The notes beneath the pieces were generated by a model. It made no database searches and was not told where the DNA came from. It worked only from the letters and a program-made list of their open reading frames with translations. From the NCBI RefSeq assembly GCF_007997035.1, contig NZ_VOSS01000010.1, positions 1 to 64,000 on the forward strand: a stretch of 64,000 nt of DNA, given 5' to 3'. The stretch's first letter is position 1. Every line of letters starts with the position of its first letter. This stretch comes from Ralstonia sp. TCR112 (GTDB lineage: Bacteria > Pseudomonadota > Gammaproteobacteria > Burkholderiales > Burkholderiaceae). Of the stretch, positions 38,491 through 47,207 are shown one piece after another. A program made the translations under genes and the position numbers.

Positions 38491-39615
38491 TTGATCACCT
38501 GCCGTACACCGCAGCTCGAGGTACGCGTTGTCGATGGACGTTCCGTCGCCTTTCTCTCCGGCGACTGGACCACGCTTGCCTTGGCCGAACGCGCCGGCGT
38601 GCGCGGCGCGCGCCAGCAGATCCGCGCCGGGCTGGACAAAGCCAACGCGTGGTGCCTGACTGAAGTCGGCCGGATCGACCACTTTGGCGCGCAACTGCTC
38701 TGGCGCGCGTGGGGCAACCAGTGGCCCGAACACCTGGACGCCCGGCCCGACCAGCGTCGCATGCTCGATCGCGTTGCCAAGCTCGACCCGGGCGGCTGGA
38801 AGCAGCGCCTTGCCCCGCGCATGAACCCCGTGGCGATCCTGGGCGAAGGCATGCTCGATTTCTTCGATCACGCGCGCGACGGCATCGCCATGGTCGGCCA
38901 GCTGGTGTTCGACTTCGGCAGGTTCCTGCGTGCGCCGCATCGCGGGCCCTGGCGCGAGATCTCCGCGAACATCTACAGCACGGGTTACAAGGCGCTGGGC
39001 ATCACGGCGCTGGTGGGCTTCCTGATCGGCATCGTGCTGAGCTACCTGTCGGCCAACCAGCTGCGCGTATTCGGGGCCAGCATCTTCATCGTCAACATTT
39101 TGGGGATGGCCATCATCCGCGAGCTGGGGCCGGTGCTGGCGGCGATTCTGGTGGCCGGGCGTTCGGGCTCGGCCATCACGGCGCAGATCGGCGTGATGCG
39201 GGTGACCGAAGAGCTGGACGCGATGCGCGTGATGGGCATCTCGCACGGCTTCCGGCTGATCCTGCCCAAGGTGATTGCGCTGGCGATTGCCATGCCGCTG
39301 CTTGTGGCCTGGACCGATCTGCTCGCGCTGGCGGGCGGCATTCTGGCGGCCAAGTTCCAACTCGATATCAGCCCGACGTATTTCATCACTTCGTTGCCCG
39401 ATGCGGTGCCGGTGGCCAACCTGTGGCTCGGCATCGGCAAGGGCGTGGTGTTCGGCATGCTGATCGCGCTGGTGGCGTGCCACTTCGGCTTGCGCATCCA
39501 GCCCAATACGCAGAGCCTGGGCGAAGGCACGACCACGTCGGTGGTGGTGTCGATCACCATCGTCATCCTGGCAGACGCGGTGTTCGCCATCCTCTTCAAG
39601 GACGTCGGGATATGA
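38491..39615 (+). CDS. MlaE-family lipid ABC transporter permease with N-terminal STAS-like part
   Basis: This 374-residue inner-membrane protein is an MlaE-type permease for lipid transport: several transmembrane helices (about residues 160-374) and the family signature around ELGPVLAAILVAGRSGSA. The first 105 residues look like a soluble STAS (MlaB-like) domain fused to the permease. TTG at 38491 with an upstream GGAG is the best start. It heads an operon with an ATPase (ATGA overlap), an MlaD-type protein and a lipoprotein. Confidence 0.86.
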   Translation: MITCRTPQLEVRVVDGRSVAFLSGDWTTLALAERAGVRGARQQIRAGLDKANAWCLTEVGRIDHFGAQLLWRAWGNQWPEHLDARPDQRRMLDRVAKLDPGGWKQRLAPRMNPVAILGEGMLDFFDHARDGIAMVGQLVFDFGRFLRAPHRGPWREISANIYSTGYKALGITALVGFLIGIVLSYLSANQLRVFGASIFIVNILGMAIIRELGPVLAAILVAGRSGSAITAQIGVMRVTEELDAMRVMGISHGFRLILPKVIALAIAMPLLVAWTDLLALAGGILAAKFQLDISPTYFITSLPDAVPVANLWLGIGKGVVFGMLIALVACHFGLRIQPNTQSLGEGTTTSVVVSITIVILADAVFAILFKDVGI

Positions 39616-40490
39616 CGCGGCCCCGCCATCCTCACATCGAGCACGCAGCGGCGCCGACGGCAATCACGCCCGCGCGCGAACGCGTGATTGAAGTGCGCAA
39701 CGTCACCAAGCGCTACGGCAAGGTGACCGTGCTCGACAACATCGATCTGGACGTGTTTCGCGGCGAGGTGCTTTCCATCGTCGGCGGTTCGGGCAGCGGC
39801 AAGACGACGTTGCTGCGCCAGGTGGTGGGGCTGGAGAAACCCACCTCGGGCACGATCCACATCTTTGGCGAAGAGCTGACCTGCCAGGTCGGCAACGATC
39901 TGCAGTCGATGCGCAACCGCTGGGGCATGCAGTTCCAGCATGGCGCGCTGTTCTCGGCGTTGTCCGTGATCGACAACGTGGCGTTGCCGATGCGCGAGTT
40001 GCGCACGCTGCCCGATGCGTTCATCCAGCGCGTGGCGATGCTGAAGCTGCAGATGGTCGGGCTCAAATCCACCGATGCCGACAAGATGCCGTCGGACCTG
40101 TCGGGCGGGATGATCAAGCGCGTGGCGCTGGCGCGGGCGTTGTCGCTGGAGCCCGAGCTGGTGTTTCTGGACGAGCCGACGGCCGGGCTGGATCCGCGCG
40201 CGTCGGACGATTACGTCGCGCTTATCCGCGAGTTGCGCCAGGAACTGGGCTTGACCGTGGTGATGGTGACGCACGATCTCGACACGCTGGTGGCACTGTC
40301 CGACCGCATTGCCGTGCTGGCGGATCGCAAGGTGCTGGCGGCCAAGCCGCTGGACCAGATCATTCAGATCGATCATCCGTTCATCAAGGAATACTTCCTC
40401 GGTGAACGGGGCAAACGGGCCCTCATGGCGCTGGGCCCGCAGATGACGGAGGCGGTGGCTGCAGCCTCGCTTTCGACGCAGGAGGATTGA
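39612..40490 (+). CDS. MlaF-type ABC transporter ATP-binding protein
   Basis: This 292-residue ATPase energises the lipid transporter. Walker A is GGSGSGKT, the signature motif LSGGM and Walker B LVFLDEPT. It starts within the preceding stop codon (ATGA) and its stop overlaps the next ATG by one base, so all three genes are translationally coupled. Order permease–ATPase–MlaD matches Mla/Mce-type operons. Confidence 0.93.
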   Translation: MTRPRHPHIEHAAAPTAITPARERVIEVRNVTKRYGKVTVLDNIDLDVFRGEVLSIVGGSGSGKTTLLRQVVGLEKPTSGTIHIFGEELTCQVGNDLQSMRNRWGMQFQHGALFSALSVIDNVALPMRELRTLPDAFIQRVAMLKLQMVGLKSTDADKMPSDLSGGMIKRVALARALSLEPELVFLDEPTAGLDPRASDDYVALIRELRQELGLTVVMVTHDLDTLVALSDRIAVLADRKVLAAKPLDQIIQIDHPFIKEYFLGERGKRALMALGPQMTEAVAAASLSTQED

Positions 40491-41458
40491 TGGAAAACAA
40501 GGCCCACGCATTCCTGGCCGGGCTGTTCACGATCGGGCTGGTCATCTTCATCGGCCTGGCCGTCATGTGGTTCAACCGCGACCAGACGGTGCGCTTGCCG
40601 TACGACGTCGTCACGCGTTCGACCGTCAACGGGCTCAACCCGCAGGCTTCTGTGAAGTACCGCGGGCTGGACGTCGGCAAGGTCGACAGCATCCGCTTTG
40701 ACGACAAGGTGCCGGGGCAGATCGTCGTGCGCGTGCTGGTCGACAAGGATGCGCCCATCACCACCACCACGTACGGCCGACTGGCCTATCAGGGTGTGAC
40801 GGGTCTCGCCTATGTTCAGCTGGACGATCGCGGCTTCGACAACAGCCAGCGCGCGCCTAACCCGACGCACCTCGCTACATCAGACAAGAACCCCGCGCGC
40901 ATCCGCATGGAAGCCGGCTTCCTCGACGAGTTGGACAAGCGCGGCGACCAGATGCTTTCCAAGCTCGATCAGACGCTCAGCTCGCTGTCGATCATGTTTG
41001 ACGACGAGCATCGCCAGCAGGTCACCGCGTCGCTGCAATCGTTCCAGAAGACGATGGACGCCTACAGCACGCTCGCGCAGCAGGCTGAACCGACCATGCG
41101 CCGCCTGCCGCAGATTGCCGACAACCTCGATTCCACGCTGGTGGCCACGCGCAAGCTCACGCAGTCGCTGTCGGATCCGAAGGGGCCGTTGATGACGACG
41201 CTTTCCGGTGCCGGCACGGATCTGACGGCGGCAACGCAGTCGATGCAATCCGCCGCCAATGTGCTGACGTACGAAACGCTGCCGCAGCTCAACGGCTTTG
41301 CGCGTGAGGCCCGCCAGGCCGTGCGCGGCTTCGATCATGCCGTGACCGACTTCAACGCCCGGCCGCAAAGCGTGCTGTTTGGCCCCGCACCCGGCGCGCC
41401 TGGCCCCGGTGAAACGGGCTTTACCGCACCCGCCGCCCGCGCTTCGGCCCAGCCCTGA
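40490..41458 (+). CDS. MlaD/Mce-family protein
   Basis: This 322-residue protein has one N-terminal transmembrane helix (FLAGLFTIGLVIFIGLAVMW) and an MCE domain (about residues 35-120; STVNGLNPQASVKYRGLDVGKV). The C-terminal part is helical (about 140-290). MCE proteins form the periplasmic lipid-binding ring of the transporter. A GGAGG ribosome-binding site lies just before the ATG at 40490. The chain is longer than E. coli MlaD (about 180), closer to the Pqi/Let-like single-MCE form. Confidence 0.9.
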   Translation: MENKAHAFLAGLFTIGLVIFIGLAVMWFNRDQTVRLPYDVVTRSTVNGLNPQASVKYRGLDVGKVDSIRFDDKVPGQIVVRVLVDKDAPITTTTYGRLAYQGVTGLAYVQLDDRGFDNSQRAPNPTHLATSDKNPARIRMEAGFLDELDKRGDQMLSKLDQTLSSLSIMFDDEHRQQVTASLQSFQKTMDAYSTLAQQAEPTMRRLPQIADNLDSTLVATRKLTQSLSDPKGPLMTTLSGAGTDLTAATQSMQSAANVLTYETLPQLNGFAREARQAVRGFDHAVTDFNARPQSVLFGPAPGAPGPGETGFTAPAARASAQP

Positions 41459-41467
41459 GGAGAATCC

Positions 41468-42131
41468 ATGCCGATGTTGTCTGCTGTGTTCCGCCGCGCG
41501 CACGCGCTGCCTGCGCTGATGGCGCTGTCGCTCCTGGCAGCCTGCTCCAGCGCGCCCGTGGCGCCCGCTGCCCTGTATGACTTTGGCCTTGCGCCTGCCG
41601 CAAGCGCTGGCGCGCGCCTGCCCACCGCCCTGCGCGTGGCCGACGTGGCCGGCCCGGGCTGGATGGACGGCAACGCCATCTATTACCGCCTTGCGTATGC
41701 GCAAAGCCAGCGCACCGACGTCTACGCCAACAGCCGTTGGGTGGAATCGCCGGTCAACCTGTTCGATGCGCGTCTGCGCAACGCGGCGCGCGCGCGGCCA
41801 AGTGGTGGGCTATCCCACGCCCGATGTGCCGAGCTTGCGCGTCGAGCTGGTCGACTTCTCACAGGTGTTCGACAGGCCCGAAGCCAGCCGCGGCGTGGTG
41901 CGGTTGCGGGCGACGGTGTCGCTCGCGCGCGGCGTGATCGATCAGCGTGTGGTGCAGGCCGATGCCCCGGCGCCCAGCCCTGATGCAGCGGGTGGTGTGG
42001 CGGCACTGACGCAGGCGTCGGACAAGGCCATCGGCGAGGTGCTGGACTGGGTGGCCGGCTTGCCGCTGGCGGCGTCGACCTCTGCCGGGCCCGCAACGCC
42101 GGGGGCGGCATTCGGTACGCGCCGGCGTTGA
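41468..42131 (+). pseudogene. ABC-type transport auxiliary lipoprotein, frame-disrupted
   Basis: The outer-membrane lipoprotein partner of Mce transporters (PqiC/DUF330-like). It has a signal with lipobox LAAC and lipidated Cys26. The first frame is intact to VNLFDARLRNAAR near 41782-41796, then the correct sequence RGQVVGYPTPD continues one frame later to 42131. The break lies in a GCGCGCGC dinucleotide run, where one base is gained or a GC pair lost. Joined, the protein is about 220 residues, normal for the family. Real loss would impair the lipid transporter; error seems likelier. Confidence 0.82.
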
Positions 42132-42246
42132 TCTCCCGACCTCTCAACCGGATGGAGGAACCATCCGTGATGCGCGGCATCGGACGCTATCATGGGCGGC
42201 TTCTTCCGGGCACGTCCGCCCCTCCTTTTCGATTGCAGCTTCTCCG

Positions 42247-43437
42247 GTGACGGACTTCCACTCGCAACCCGCCGCGCCCACCTCGCATCGTCACTCGCCG
42301 CTTGCGCGCGCCGGGCTGGGGTGGTTCGTGCTGCTGGTTGTCTACGCAAGCCTGTATCCGTTTGCGGGCTGGACAGACACCGGCGTGTCGCCGTTTGCCT
42401 TCCTCAGCGCACCGCTGCCGCGCTACAACACCGGCTTCGACCTGCTCACCAACGTGTGGGGCTACATGCCGCTGGGCATGCTGACGGTGCTGGCGCTGCA
42501 TCCGCGCATCACGGGGTGGCGCGCGGTGTTGCTGTCGCTGCTGGCGGGGCTGCTGCTTTCCGGCGCGATGGAAGCGATCCAGACCTATCTGCCCACGCGC
42601 GTGTCGTCCAATGTCGACCTGGCGACGAACACGCTGGGCGCCTTGCTCGGCGGCATCGTCATGCTGCCGTTTTCAGCGCGGCTCATCGACCGGGGCGGGT
42701 TGCGCCGTCTGCGCCGCCGCTGGTTCGAGCCGCATGCGACCTTTGCAATCCTGCTGATGCTGGTGTGGCCGTTCGCGCAGATCTTTCCGCAGGAATTCCT
42801 CTTCAGCATGGGCGGGGTGATCCGCAGCATCCTGCTCGATCCATCGCCGGATGCGTTTGTGGTCAACCTCGTCAACGGCTGGTTTCCGGAGCTGTTCGAC
42901 TGGCAGGACAAGCTGACGGCGCACCCGGAAGCACTGCAGCGCCAGGAACTGCTCGAAGCGCTCATCACGGCTTGCAGCTGGATCGGCACCGGGTTGCTGG
43001 CCAGCGTGGCCATGCGCCGCGGCGCGCCGATGCTGCGCCTGCTGGCTGCGCTGCTGGCCGGGGCGCTGCTGGTGAAGGCGGGGGCGACGGTGCTGCAGTT
43101 TCCGCTGGGCGGCGCGTGGGATTGGCTTTCGTCCGGCGCGCGTTTTGGGTTGGTCGTCGGCTCGCTGGTGCTGGTGCTGCTGGTGCGGCTGCCGCGCTGG
43201 CTGCGTGGTGCGCTGGCCATGGCCCTGCTGATCGCGCTGATCATCCTGTCCAACGTGCTGCCGCCGAGCCCGTATTCGTGGGTGTCGGCGCAGAGCTGGC
43301 GGCTTGGGCGCTTCGTCCATTTCAACAGCCTGTCGCAATGGATCGGCTGGTTGTGGCCGTTTCTCGGCCTGGGCTATCTGGCCTGGCGCGCCGAGCAGAC
43401 ACAGCTGCAGCGGCGCGCCGGACGTCAGGCGCGTTGA
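42247..43437 (+). CDS. VanZ-family membrane protein
   Basis: This 396-residue multi-spanning protein carries the VanZ-like region near the N-terminus (LYPFAGWTD, NVWGYMPLGML, GAMEAIQTYLPTRVSSNVDLATNTLGALLG), followed by further membrane helices and a C-terminal half not in short VanZ proteins. VanZ proteins are linked to teicoplanin resistance in Gram-positives, but in Proteobacteria the role is unknown. GTG start. The 3' end overlaps the convergent MFS gene by 13 bp. Confidence 0.85.
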   Translation: MTDFHSQPAAPTSHRHSPLARAGLGWFVLLVVYASLYPFAGWTDTGVSPFAFLSAPLPRYNTGFDLLTNVWGYMPLGMLTVLALHPRITGWRAVLLSLLAGLLLSGAMEAIQTYLPTRVSSNVDLATNTLGALLGGIVMLPFSARLIDRGGLRRLRRRWFEPHATFAILLMLVWPFAQIFPQEFLFSMGGVIRSILLDPSPDAFVVNLVNGWFPELFDWQDKLTAHPEALQRQELLEALITACSWIGTGLLASVAMRRGAPMLRLLAALLAGALLVKAGATVLQFPLGGAWDWLSSGARFGLVVGSLVLVLLVRLPRWLRGALAMALLIALIILSNVLPPSPYSWVSAQSWRLGRFVHFNSLSQWIGWLWPFLGLGYLAWRAEQTQLQRRAGRQAR

Positions 43438-44669
43438 GCGTGCGCCGCAGCCGATGCAGCACGCGGTGACGCTGCGCGGCGTACCGCAATCAGCGCCAGC
43501 AGTGCCGCAAGGTACATCGCCGCCATGGCGACAAAACCCGCGCGCCACCCGAACAGGCCCGTCGACAGCGCGGCCACGCCCAGGCCGATAAGCGCGCCAC
43601 CCTTGGCTGCGCTGCTGCACAATCCCAACGCAAAACCTTGACGATCTTCCGGACTCGTCTCAGCGACCAGGCTGTTGAGGACCGGCAGCAGGCCGCCCAG
43701 GCACAGGCCCCAGGCCAGGCGTGCGGCGATGAAGCCGGCTTCCCCTTGCGCAACGCCTTGCCAGAGCGCGGTGACGCCGCAGACCGCCGTCAATGCGCAC
43801 ACGCGCCCCAGCGTGACATGCACGGGCAGTCCCGCAAACCGCTTTGCCCACCAGCGCGCAGACAGCGCCAGCGTCGCGGCCGTGGCGCTGTAGGCGAGAC
43901 CGGCCAGCATCACCGAGCCATGCAGCGTCTCGGTGATGTACGGCGCGAGAAAGCCCTGCGGCATGACGCGCGCCGCCTGCACGGCGACCATGCCGAGCAG
44001 CAAGCCGACCACCAGGCCGCCCAACGGGGCATGCCGTGCTTGCGACGTCTCGGCGGCTCGTTTTGCTGTGTTGCGCGGAGCGGGGGCAATCCCTGGCAAG
44101 CAGAACATCGCCAGCGGAATGCACGCCAGGATGACGAGCGCGCCTGCCGTGTTCGCCATCCGGAAACCCATCCACGCGACGAGCCACGCACCAACCGGCG
44201 GCGCCATGAAGCTGCCGCATGCCGTGACGGTTTGCAGATCGGCGAAGACGCGGCGGCGCATGTCAGGCGGCGCCACGCGCATCGCATAGATTTGCGCGGC
44301 CGCCAGGAAGCCCGCCAGCCCGCCTTGGACCGTACGCGCCAACAGCACGCTGGCCGCCGAGTCTGCATAGACGGACCACAGCTGTGACGCCGCCAGCGCG
44401 ACCAGCGCCCGCAGGATCATCGGCTTGGGTCCGACACGGTCGGCGAGGCGCCCCCACCATGGCGCGGTGACGAGCGTGGCCGCCATCGGTGCAAAGTAGG
44501 CTGCACTGGCCACCCACGCGAACGGCACCGCCGGCAACGGCGTCAGTTCACGCAGAAACAGCGGCCAGAACGGGCCCGTCATCTCCATGGCGCCCATCGA
44601 AAGGGCCTGGATGACAAGGAGCCACCGGATGGCGCTGCGCCACGTGTGGACGGGCGTTGCCGGGCTCAT
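43425..44669 (-). CDS. MFS transporter, probable siderophore exporter
   Basis: This 414-residue protein has 12 predicted membrane helices and the MFS loop 2-3 motif (GRLADRVGPKPMIL). Its start overlaps the stop of the upstream siderophore-synthetase gene (ATGA), so it is co-translated with it, and export of the siderophore is the simplest role. The family also includes drug-efflux pumps. The promoter with a Fur-type box at 46834-46863 would control both. Confidence 0.85.
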   Translation of the reverse strand: MSPATPVHTWRSAIRWLLVIQALSMGAMEMTGPFWPLFLRELTPLPAVPFAWVASAAYFAPMAATLVTAPWWGRLADRVGPKPMILRALVALAASQLWSVYADSAASVLLARTVQGGLAGFLAAAQIYAMRVAPPDMRRRVFADLQTVTACGSFMAPPVGAWLVAWMGFRMANTAGALVILACIPLAMFCLPGIAPAPRNTAKRAAETSQARHAPLGGLVVGLLLGMVAVQAARVMPQGFLAPYITETLHGSVMLAGLAYSATAATLALSARWWAKRFAGLPVHVTLGRVCALTAVCGVTALWQGVAQGEAGFIAARLAWGLCLGGLLPVLNSLVAETSPEDRQGFALGLCSSAAKGGALIGLGVAALSTGLFGWRAGFVAMAAMYLAALLALIAVRRAASPRAASAAAHAQRA

Positions 44670-46632
44670 GCTCGGTCCGCTGCGCGCAGCGGGTTGGGCA
44701 GCGCGGCGTGCATGTCGTCGGACTGGTCGCGCAGACGCATGCGGACAAACGTCTTGAACGTCCACGGCGCTTCCAGCAGCGCGTGGCGCTCGTGCGACCA
44801 CGTGTCGGCATCCACGGTGGTGCGATTTGCCTCGAACACGGCGTGCATGGCATCACGCCATTGGCGCAGCCCGGCCGTGCTGCCGTGGTCGGGAAACAGC
44901 CCCAGCGCCAGTTCACCGATATGGCACAGCAGGAACGCGTGGATCAGCTTCTTGCGCGGAATGTCCCGATCGGGATACGTGGTGTGGCCGGCGCGGAACG
45001 GCGTGATCGAGAAGCCTTGTGCCTGCAGCGTTGGCAACGCGATCTTCACGTCGCCAAAGTCGCGCACCACCAGCCGCACCGGCATGCCGGCCGCGTCGAT
45101 GACGACGAAGGTGTTCTGCTGATGCGCCTCCAGCGCAATGCCGTAACGCAGGTAGAGGCCGACGATGGCCGGAATGGCGACGCGCAGGTATGCCTCGAAG
45201 AAACGTTCGGCCCGCTCGGCGCGGGTGCCGCCGGCCTGGCGCGCCAGCACGGTATCCAGCAGCATCGGCGCCGCTGCCTGCGTCATGTCGGCGGTGAAGT
45301 CCGGCGTGAAGAGCGCGCCGACCGGCAGCAGCCGCTCGTTGCCGGCAATGCGCGTGGTCGGGTTGTCACGCACGATCATCGAGAGATGGCGCGCGCGCTC
45401 ATCGTCCGTGCCGGCCAAGTGGATGCCGTGGCGTTCCGGCACGATTGACAGGACGCTTGCCAACGCGGCGTCGTTCGCGAGGATGCGTTCGAGCAGCGCG
45501 CTCACGCGCGGGCCCATCACGGCCGATTTGGGCGACACGGTGCGCTCGACGCTCGTCAGCCGCATGCTCACGGGCAGCTTGAGCATGGGGCGCCCGGCGC
45601 GTCCGTGGCGGCCACCGTGCGGAATGACATCGTTGGCCGGGCGGCGATGCTGATGTCCGGCAGGCGGATCAGTTCGCCCGCGGCAAATTCGGTGGCGAAG
45701 GTCTCGCCGAGTGTCGTGTCGCGCTGCCAAGGGTGGACGGGCAGCGGCAGCCACGCTTCGGGTGCGAGCTGGCGTGCCAGCAGGGCTTTGCGAAACGCCG
45801 CCATGGCGTCGGGGAAGGTCACCGCGAACCAGTCGGCGTAGGGCTGCACACCGTCCATCGCCGTGATCTGCAGACGATGCGCCGCCACGGCCACCAGGCC
45901 GAGCGGCACCTGTGCCTCGAATTCGGGGGAGAGCGCGATGACCTGCTCAGGCGCGAGGCCCAGCCGCGTCTTGTAGGCCGGATGCCACGGGTGGCCGCCG
46001 GTGCCCCATTGCTCGGTACGCGCCAGGGCGTGCGGCGTGCCGTCGCCGCAGAGCAAGGCCAACGCGTCTTGCGACGCCGCGGCGCGGTGCTCGGCAGCCA
46101 GACGCTCGCCCCAGGCGAGCCGATAGGCTTGGCACAGCGTGTCGTTGTCCTGGCTGTTGTCCAGTTCCGTCGCAAGGCGGGCAATGGCGGCGAGGCGAGG
46201 GGCGTCGGCGGCATCGCCCATGTCGAGCATGGGCGTGAGCCAGTGGAGCAGGGCGGAGGGGCGCTCGATGGCCATGGGCGGGCGATCGTGCGCCAGGACA
46301 GCGACGTCGCCCGTCAGCGTCCAGCTACCGAGCGCGCCCGGCCGCAAGCCGGTGAAGCGCAACAGCACGCGCTGCTGCCAGATCGGCAGCAAGGTCACAT
46401 CGGCGCGCGTATCGGCGATGAGTTGGTCTGCGCTGAGCAGCGCTTCACGAAACAGCGCCTGCAGCAGGCGCGACAGCACCCGGCGGCGTGCCAACTGCTG
46501 CGCTGCCGACCAATGTTCGGGCTGCACGCCGGCGTCGCGCAGCGCGGGAATGGATTCAAGACGGAGGTTGCCGGCCGCGGCGGCAGCAGATGCGGTTTCG
46601 GTGTGGGCGGCGGTATCAGATCGACGTTGCAC
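44666..46632 (-). pseudogene. IucA/IucC-type siderophore synthetase, frame-disrupted
   Basis: NRPS-independent siderophore (NIS) synthetase, which condenses citrate or a citrate amide with an amine/alcohol using ATP. Motifs include GGHPWHPAYKTR and, after the break, EAHQQNTFVV and the HAFLL region of the C-terminal domain. GTG 46632 (VQRRSDTAA) follows an AGGAG site. The frame is intact to RTVAATDAPGA near 45600, then MLKLPVSMRLTSVE lies in the other frame, ending at 44666. One C missing from a CCCC run explains it; restored length is about 655 residues. No other NIS synthetase is nearby, so it may make a simple siderophore or work with distant genes. Confidence 0.88.
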
Positions 46633-47207
46633 GAGGGCTCCTACGGGACATGAGCGTGTGCAGGCGAGCGGGGCTCGGCCCTGCAGCACAGGGGGTCCAG
46701 ATGTAGGGGCCGCGTCAGAGGCAGGCGGGAATGCAAGGCTCCTGTGAGGAAGCTGCAAGCGCGGGTCGTTCTTCTAGGTATGTACGCAATGCGAGCAGCG
46801 GGTCTGCTGCGAAGGCGCCATTTGGTGCGCTGCAGTGTAGATGAGAATTATTCGCACTTGCAACACTATTCCATCAATCTATGGATCGCGCGTGACGGAG
46901 TCGGCGCGTGGCGTCTTCACGTAACCGACATGAATCCTTTCTACCTTAGCGCGTGGTGAGCAAACGCTGCGCGCTGCACAGTCCGGCTTGCTGAAGTCAT
47001 CAGGAGGTCATCTGTGTTTGCGACCGAAAAGCCGCGCCGCCCTGTCTGCGTCGTCGCCTGAGGCCGTTGTCTCGCGACACGGCTTGGCGTCAGCGCTCGC
47101 CGATACCGTCGATTGACTTGCTCACTGCGTGCAATCAGTCGCCGCCCCGTGTTGTCCCCCCCCCCACTCCCCCCAACCCCAAAACACTCAGACATCAGGA
47201 CGAAAAC
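46633..47207. other. 575-bp divergent region between siderophore and phospholipase genes
   Basis: It contains a Fur-type box with a leftward promoter (46834-46863) and, further right, a C-rich stretch (about 47155-47180) before the phospholipase start. A 71-codon frame at 46744-46959 looks non-coding. No hairpin terminator or RNA gene was recognised. Confidence 0.55.
46834..46863 (-). promoter_or_regulatory. Fur-regulated promoter of the siderophore operon
   Basis: Read leftward, a -35-like TTGCAA (46858-46863) and a -10-like TACACT (46834-46839) are 18 bp apart. The spacer holds a 7-1-7 inverted repeat TGAGAAT-T-ATTCGCA (46842-46856; six of seven positions match between arms), close to the Fur-box pattern. 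This would place Fur between the promoter elements, classic iron repression of the siderophore synthetase gene, which starts about 200 bp downstream. Confidence 0.75.

Noticed and set aside
46744-46959. A 71-codon plus-strand frame over the Fur box
   Set aside because: No ribosome-binding site or family signature and it runs through the promoter elements.
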